Source: Acanthopleura granulata (Eukaryota > Mollusca > Polyplacophora > Chitonida > Chitonidae). From it: a stretch of DNA of 64,000 bases. The notes beneath the pieces are model-generated. The model made no database searches, had not been told where the DNA came from, and worked only from the letters and a program-made list of their open reading frames with translations. The position numbers and the translations under genes were made by a program. The stretch lies in the NCBI GenBank assembly GCA_016165875.1, contig JABBOT010000004.1, forward strand, positions 32,393,866 to 32,457,865. Direction: 5' to 3'. Each line of letters opens with the position of its first letter. Position 1 is the stretch's first letter. Positions 59,941-64,000 of this stretch are shown here, piece after piece.

Positions 59941-62900
59941 TACATTCTCGCCTCAAACTGTTTGAGGCCTCGCTCGTGTGGACGTTTACACAGTCAACTA
60001 ATGTTTGTCGTTTGTTGAAGAGCATATCTGTACATCATATGTAGGAGAGTTCGTCAGTAGTTTGCCAATCCACTCGTAAATGCAAAGGCCATACTGTGTA
60101 AATAAATCACGTGGTATGTTATTTTTCCGTTTTCACCCTCTGATGTATCATCTGTCTCGTCTCTAGCCGCGGGTTCAACTCTAAGTCGGATCATACTTTT
60201 CAAGCCGCGTACTTGTTCACACAGTGCGAGTGGCCTGATTCAGGTAAATCGTAACATCTTAACTCGGTGGTTTTAGTGTGAAGATGCCAATAGGCTGAAA
60301 CGAAGTCGTATTTTTCCTGGGCCAATCACATTCGCTGTCGACAAACAAATCACACATGTCATATAAAGATAGAATTGGTAGCAAGGCTGCCACGCAGAAG
60401 GCTAGTCTATAGGAGTCACAAGATCGCAAAACTTCAGGTTACGTATATAATTCCTAAACGTTCACAAAAAAAAAGAGACCTGAAGGTCATGAATGTTGTG
60501 ACTTTTTGTATTAGTACATATGGAGGTCATCAACTACAAGCTCACAGCGCTCTCGAGTCATTCAGCTTTCAAGGTATGCAAAGCCTGAGCCCAGTACTCG
60601 CAGTACTTTGTTAGATACCACTCATAACATTTACCTCCGAAAAACGGACCACATTTACACAGTTTACATCATGCAAAAGGCCACTTCGTCCTGATTTCAA
60701 ATATAGTCATTATTTTGGGGCATTTTTTTTTTACACCGATTGAAAAGGAAATGAAGACTGGGATTCTAGGGTGGACTTTTTGGATCATATTGAATCACAG
60801 TGACGTCACACAGTATTTTTAGCTACTAAAAATCTTCTAATTGCTATGTCAGCGTTTTGACAGCTACGACAGGTTTAGCAGAAAAAAAAGCAATCGGACG
60901 TTACTGTGGTTCAGTATCGTCACAAAAAGTTCACCGTCGCACCTGAATATTTATTTACATTTTAATCACTATAATCATTAACATATCTACATCTATATCC
61001 TCACCTTGCTAATTAACGGTTCATCACATCCACCTGCATGTACCTGAAGACTATAATGTGAGGGTATGATGGCTTCGGTAGGAAGAATTCGTTAGGACAC
61101 ACATGCACATCAACCAACGAACACACCATGACAAGCAAGACGCAATGGATGTTGTATTATTTATTTAACAATTACAACCAGGTGGTCATGAAAAAGCTCG
61201 TTTGGCTAAATCGGATAAGCTGATCAAAGTATTTCTCCAGTGATATACAACATGATCGTCGGAAGAAACTGAGACTTAAAACCACTGCTTCGTATAAACG
61301 CATTAATGATCTTGGCAATGAAAATGGAAAAGAAGAGTCGAGTGTGCAAGTATGACTCAGGCAAGCCTTGCTCCACACAAGGCGATAAACGTCAAAAAAT
61401 CTTACACACCTTCCATAACACACACAACGATGCAATTATTTATATCATTGTAGACATTCTCGCAGCTGGCTTTACACTTCACACACGTATACGTAAATAA
61501 CTAGGCCTATTAAACACGTGTATCTATTTAGACATCACATCTGCGCGTTCCATGTATAAGCCCACAAGGAAATTACTCAACTGTGCATTTTTCACTGTGT
61601 ATATATACTTATACGTAACAAAAGTCAAGTATACTGTACACGTACAGAACTATGCAATGGGTTTATGCAATACTCTTTCTGTGGTCCGCTTACTTGCTGA
61701 AATCACAAATACAGGAAATATCCTAAACAACTACCAGCACTGCATGAATATAACACTAATTCACCAAAATGACCAATGAAGTCCAATATATACCACAGAT
61801 GTATATGTACGCCTGGTGTAAGTTAATGTGTCGCAGCAGCATCATCAAAATTCACTGGGTGTGTAACTCACGCAATCGTTCTAATTATCGTCTCAATCAT
61901 TTAACTGCATATCTTTCTCAGGTGCATATCAATGGTATGTAAAAATATGAAGAAGTTATATGTACCTTAACCTCAGCCTGGCTATACAGAAAGCAGCTCA
62001 CGGACAAAAATAATACATCCTGGGAAAGATATGTACAGCACACTTTACATAATTCATTCAGATTGTATATAAAAGTCCAATGAAACAGAAATAATTTTAT
62101 GGAACTGTAGAAATTTCGAAAATTCACAAGCTATATCATATAACGTATAGTAGCTTCCTATATTTATTTACTGATTTAGCTATTTCACATCGCACTCTGG
62201 AATATTTCACCTTAAGGACGGCGGTAAATTTTATTGCTGAAGAAAGTCAAGCACACTCCATGCAAAAAAAAAATCACCACACCTTGCCTCAGAAACCTCC
62301 TGACGCGAAGCCTCAACCCAACCCAGCTAACAAGCGATAGATTTCAGTATGAGAACTGTTACTATTTACCAAGTGAAACACTGTAAACGGCTCTCGTCCA
62401 TCTACTTGGCCCTCAATCGCCTAGTTCTACTGACAAGTCATCAAGCACATGGCCCTTGAAGTATTAAATTTATGTACGATACACATGTTGATCCCTTAAA
62501 ACGTCTGAGCAGTTCTGGTGCTAAACTGATCTAACCTATGGCTTTCTATAATAGTCTCGTAATATCATCATGCTTGTTCATGGATCCATTTTAGCAGTAT
62601 ATAAGCCTACAGTTCAGAGGAAGAAAATTCGTCCTTATTAGGACTTATTACGCACAGGCACAAAGCACCTGTTAAGTAAGAGGGTTCCAGAATTTCCTTT
62701 AAGGTTAACTTGTCTCTAAAATCTTCAGGACAAGTGTGTTGTACGTGAATGAGCTGATGTTCAGGCTCCCCGATAAGAAGGCCCCCCAGTGACAAGGTTA
62801 GTGACCAGGTTATTTATTATCTATTGTATTAAGCACAACATGCTCATTCACACGTACCGCCAGAAGCGGTGTTTATGGGACTTTCCTTCTAGAGTCTGTC

Positions 62901-63463
62901 GTGTAATAGTAGATAAATTTCCGGTACCTCACTCTGCCTACAATGGTCATATCCGTATTTCGGTGAACTGCAGTTAATCGAGAGTGGTGCTGTGTTTAAT
63001 TTTACGTGTTATCAAAAAATGCCCACAGAAGTGAACTCACACTTTGGTTCCTTGTTCTCGGCTCAACCTACTCCTAAGCTTCACGTGGAGGTTATACAGC
63101 CACTGCCTTTGCACACGGTAAATTATCACATGTACTCCACCAGGTAGCAAAATAGATACTTCAGTTTACACATACCTGTGTTGTTCAAATACTCAGGGCG
63201 CATGCTAATGAATGTATTCGTTAATTTACAGGAGTTATTGATAAGATCCATTTTTGTAGAATTCTAAGTTGCAATTAATGACACTGTTCAGGGACTAGAT
63301 CAAAATTAATCTTAACTTGTAGAGGATTTACTGTGCAAGAGAAGAAAAATTTGTAATGTTGAATTCGCTCCAATCCATATCCACTATGTCGCCATCAATC
63401 AACCACACTGTGTGCGTAGTGACAGAAATGAAGTCTAAACTAGAAGGTAGGGTGCTGGATCAG
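59941..63463. other. Spacer and probable 3' region of the LRR gene
   Basis: No gene recognised; ORFs are short (up to about 87 codons) and lack domains. The part next to 63463 should be the 3' untranslated region of the minus-strand LRR gene. Confidence 0.5.
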
Positions 63464-64000
63464 TCAGGTGTTATCCTCCAGACTATTTCCCCACAACAAG
63501 ACTTTCAGTTTCGGTTTAGACGAAGTAACACAGTGCATTTTGAAGCGAATGTCGTCTACATCCATCGCGCAGCTAACACTCTCGCGTCCGAATCGGTTGT
63601 AACACAGTTTCAAGAGAGTAAGGGAATGGTTTCCAACTAGGGAGTCCAACAAGGTCACAAGACCGTCATTGGTGATACCGCACATGTTTAACCCTAAGCT
63701 CTGTAAAGTTTTCGTCCGGCGAAGGATTTCAGAAAGTCGTTTAACGCCTTGGTCTCCAAGAAAATTCACACTGAGGTCCAAGTGCTTCAGGGTAACATTG
63801 GTTACAAGAGTTTGGGCAAGATAGGCACAGCCTTCGATGGTCATGCCACAATTTTCCAGATTCAAGTCCTGAAGCCCCGGCGCCTTGTTTATATTCTGAC
63901 ACATGATTTCTATTCCTCTGTCCTTCACAAAATTTCTACTGAGATCAAGGTCTGCAAGTGTCTGGTTCTCTTGAAGTGACTCGAAGATCAGGCCACATCC
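63464..64000 (-). CDS. Leucine-rich-repeat protein, RNI type, C-terminal part (cut by window end)
   Basis: The minus strand is open from the window edge to a stop at 63464, 178 residues with no intron sign. At least four repeats of about 28 residues are visible with the ribonuclease-inhibitor pattern: LADLDLSRNFV, LQDLNLENCGM, LKHLDLSVNFLGDQGVKRLS and LQSLGLNMCGITNDGLVTLL, then LTLLKLCYNRFG and a C-terminal cap (LKVLLWGNSLE). This repeat class occurs in NLRC3-like receptors, LRRC74/LRRC34 and Ran-GAP-like proteins; the diagnostic N-terminus is outside the window, so the subfamily is open. Such domains form a horseshoe for protein binding. The start is missing because the gene runs past 64000. 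Confidence 0.85.
   Translation of the reverse strand, partial: GCGLIFESLQENQTLADLDLSRNFVKDRGIEIMCQNINKAPGLQDLNLENCGMTIEGCAYLAQTLVTNVTLKHLDLSVNFLGDQGVKRLSEILRRTKTLQSLGLNMCGITNDGLVTLLDSLVGNHSLTLLKLCYNRFGRESVSCAMDVDDIRFKMHCVTSSKPKLKVLLWGNSLEDNT

Overview
The window is nuclear DNA from an animal: AT-rich, gene-poor, with long spacers, many short exons bounded by GT/AG introns, and several families of tRNA-headed SINEs. A CBM14-plus-deacetylase chitin deacetylase together with SINEs of the kind common in molluscs (tail motif AATATTCTTGAGTACGGCG and a poly(AAAT)-like end) points to a marine lophotrochozoan, most likely a mollusc. The species cannot be fixed from this sequence alone.

Layout. (1) 1.4-4.8 kb: a complete two-exon chitin deacetylase gene on the + strand, with secretion signal, chitin-binding domain and catalytic domain. 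(2) 4.8-22 kb: a mostly non-coding stretch with SINE fragments, a 36-bp G-rich minisatellite (20.0-20.85 kb) and one unexplained open segment near 18.2-18.6 kb. (3) 22.1-24.2 kb: three phase-compatible exons on the - strand, forming the 3' part of a gene for a single-pass membrane protein of unknown function. (4) 24.2-33 kb: repeats, including a foldback array at 27 kb, a SINE and unknown-element block at 30.3-31.6 kb, and weak single-exon candidates. (5) 33.07-57.09 kb: the main gene, a complete 30-exon orthologue of gamma-secretase-activating protein (GSAP/PION), reconstructed exon by exon with every phase matching (1015 aa). (6) 57-63.4 kb: SINEs, a 51-bp minisatellite and empty spacer. (7) Right edge: the 3' end of a leucine-rich-repeat (RNI/NLRC-LRRC74-like) gene on the - strand, cut by the window end.

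The genes do not form a pathway: this is ordinary animal gene order. The most unusual structure is where tandem repeats meet splice sites. The chitin deacetylase exon-2 acceptor is the last copy of a five-copy ~57-bp repeat. The donor of GSAP exon 13 sits in four 21-bp copies that each regenerate a donor in frame. GSAP exon 10 has two donors, of which the better-looking one leads to a premature stop. Several minisatellites (61, 51, 36 and 19 bp periods) make false long ORFs. No CRISPR, bacterial or viral system was seen.
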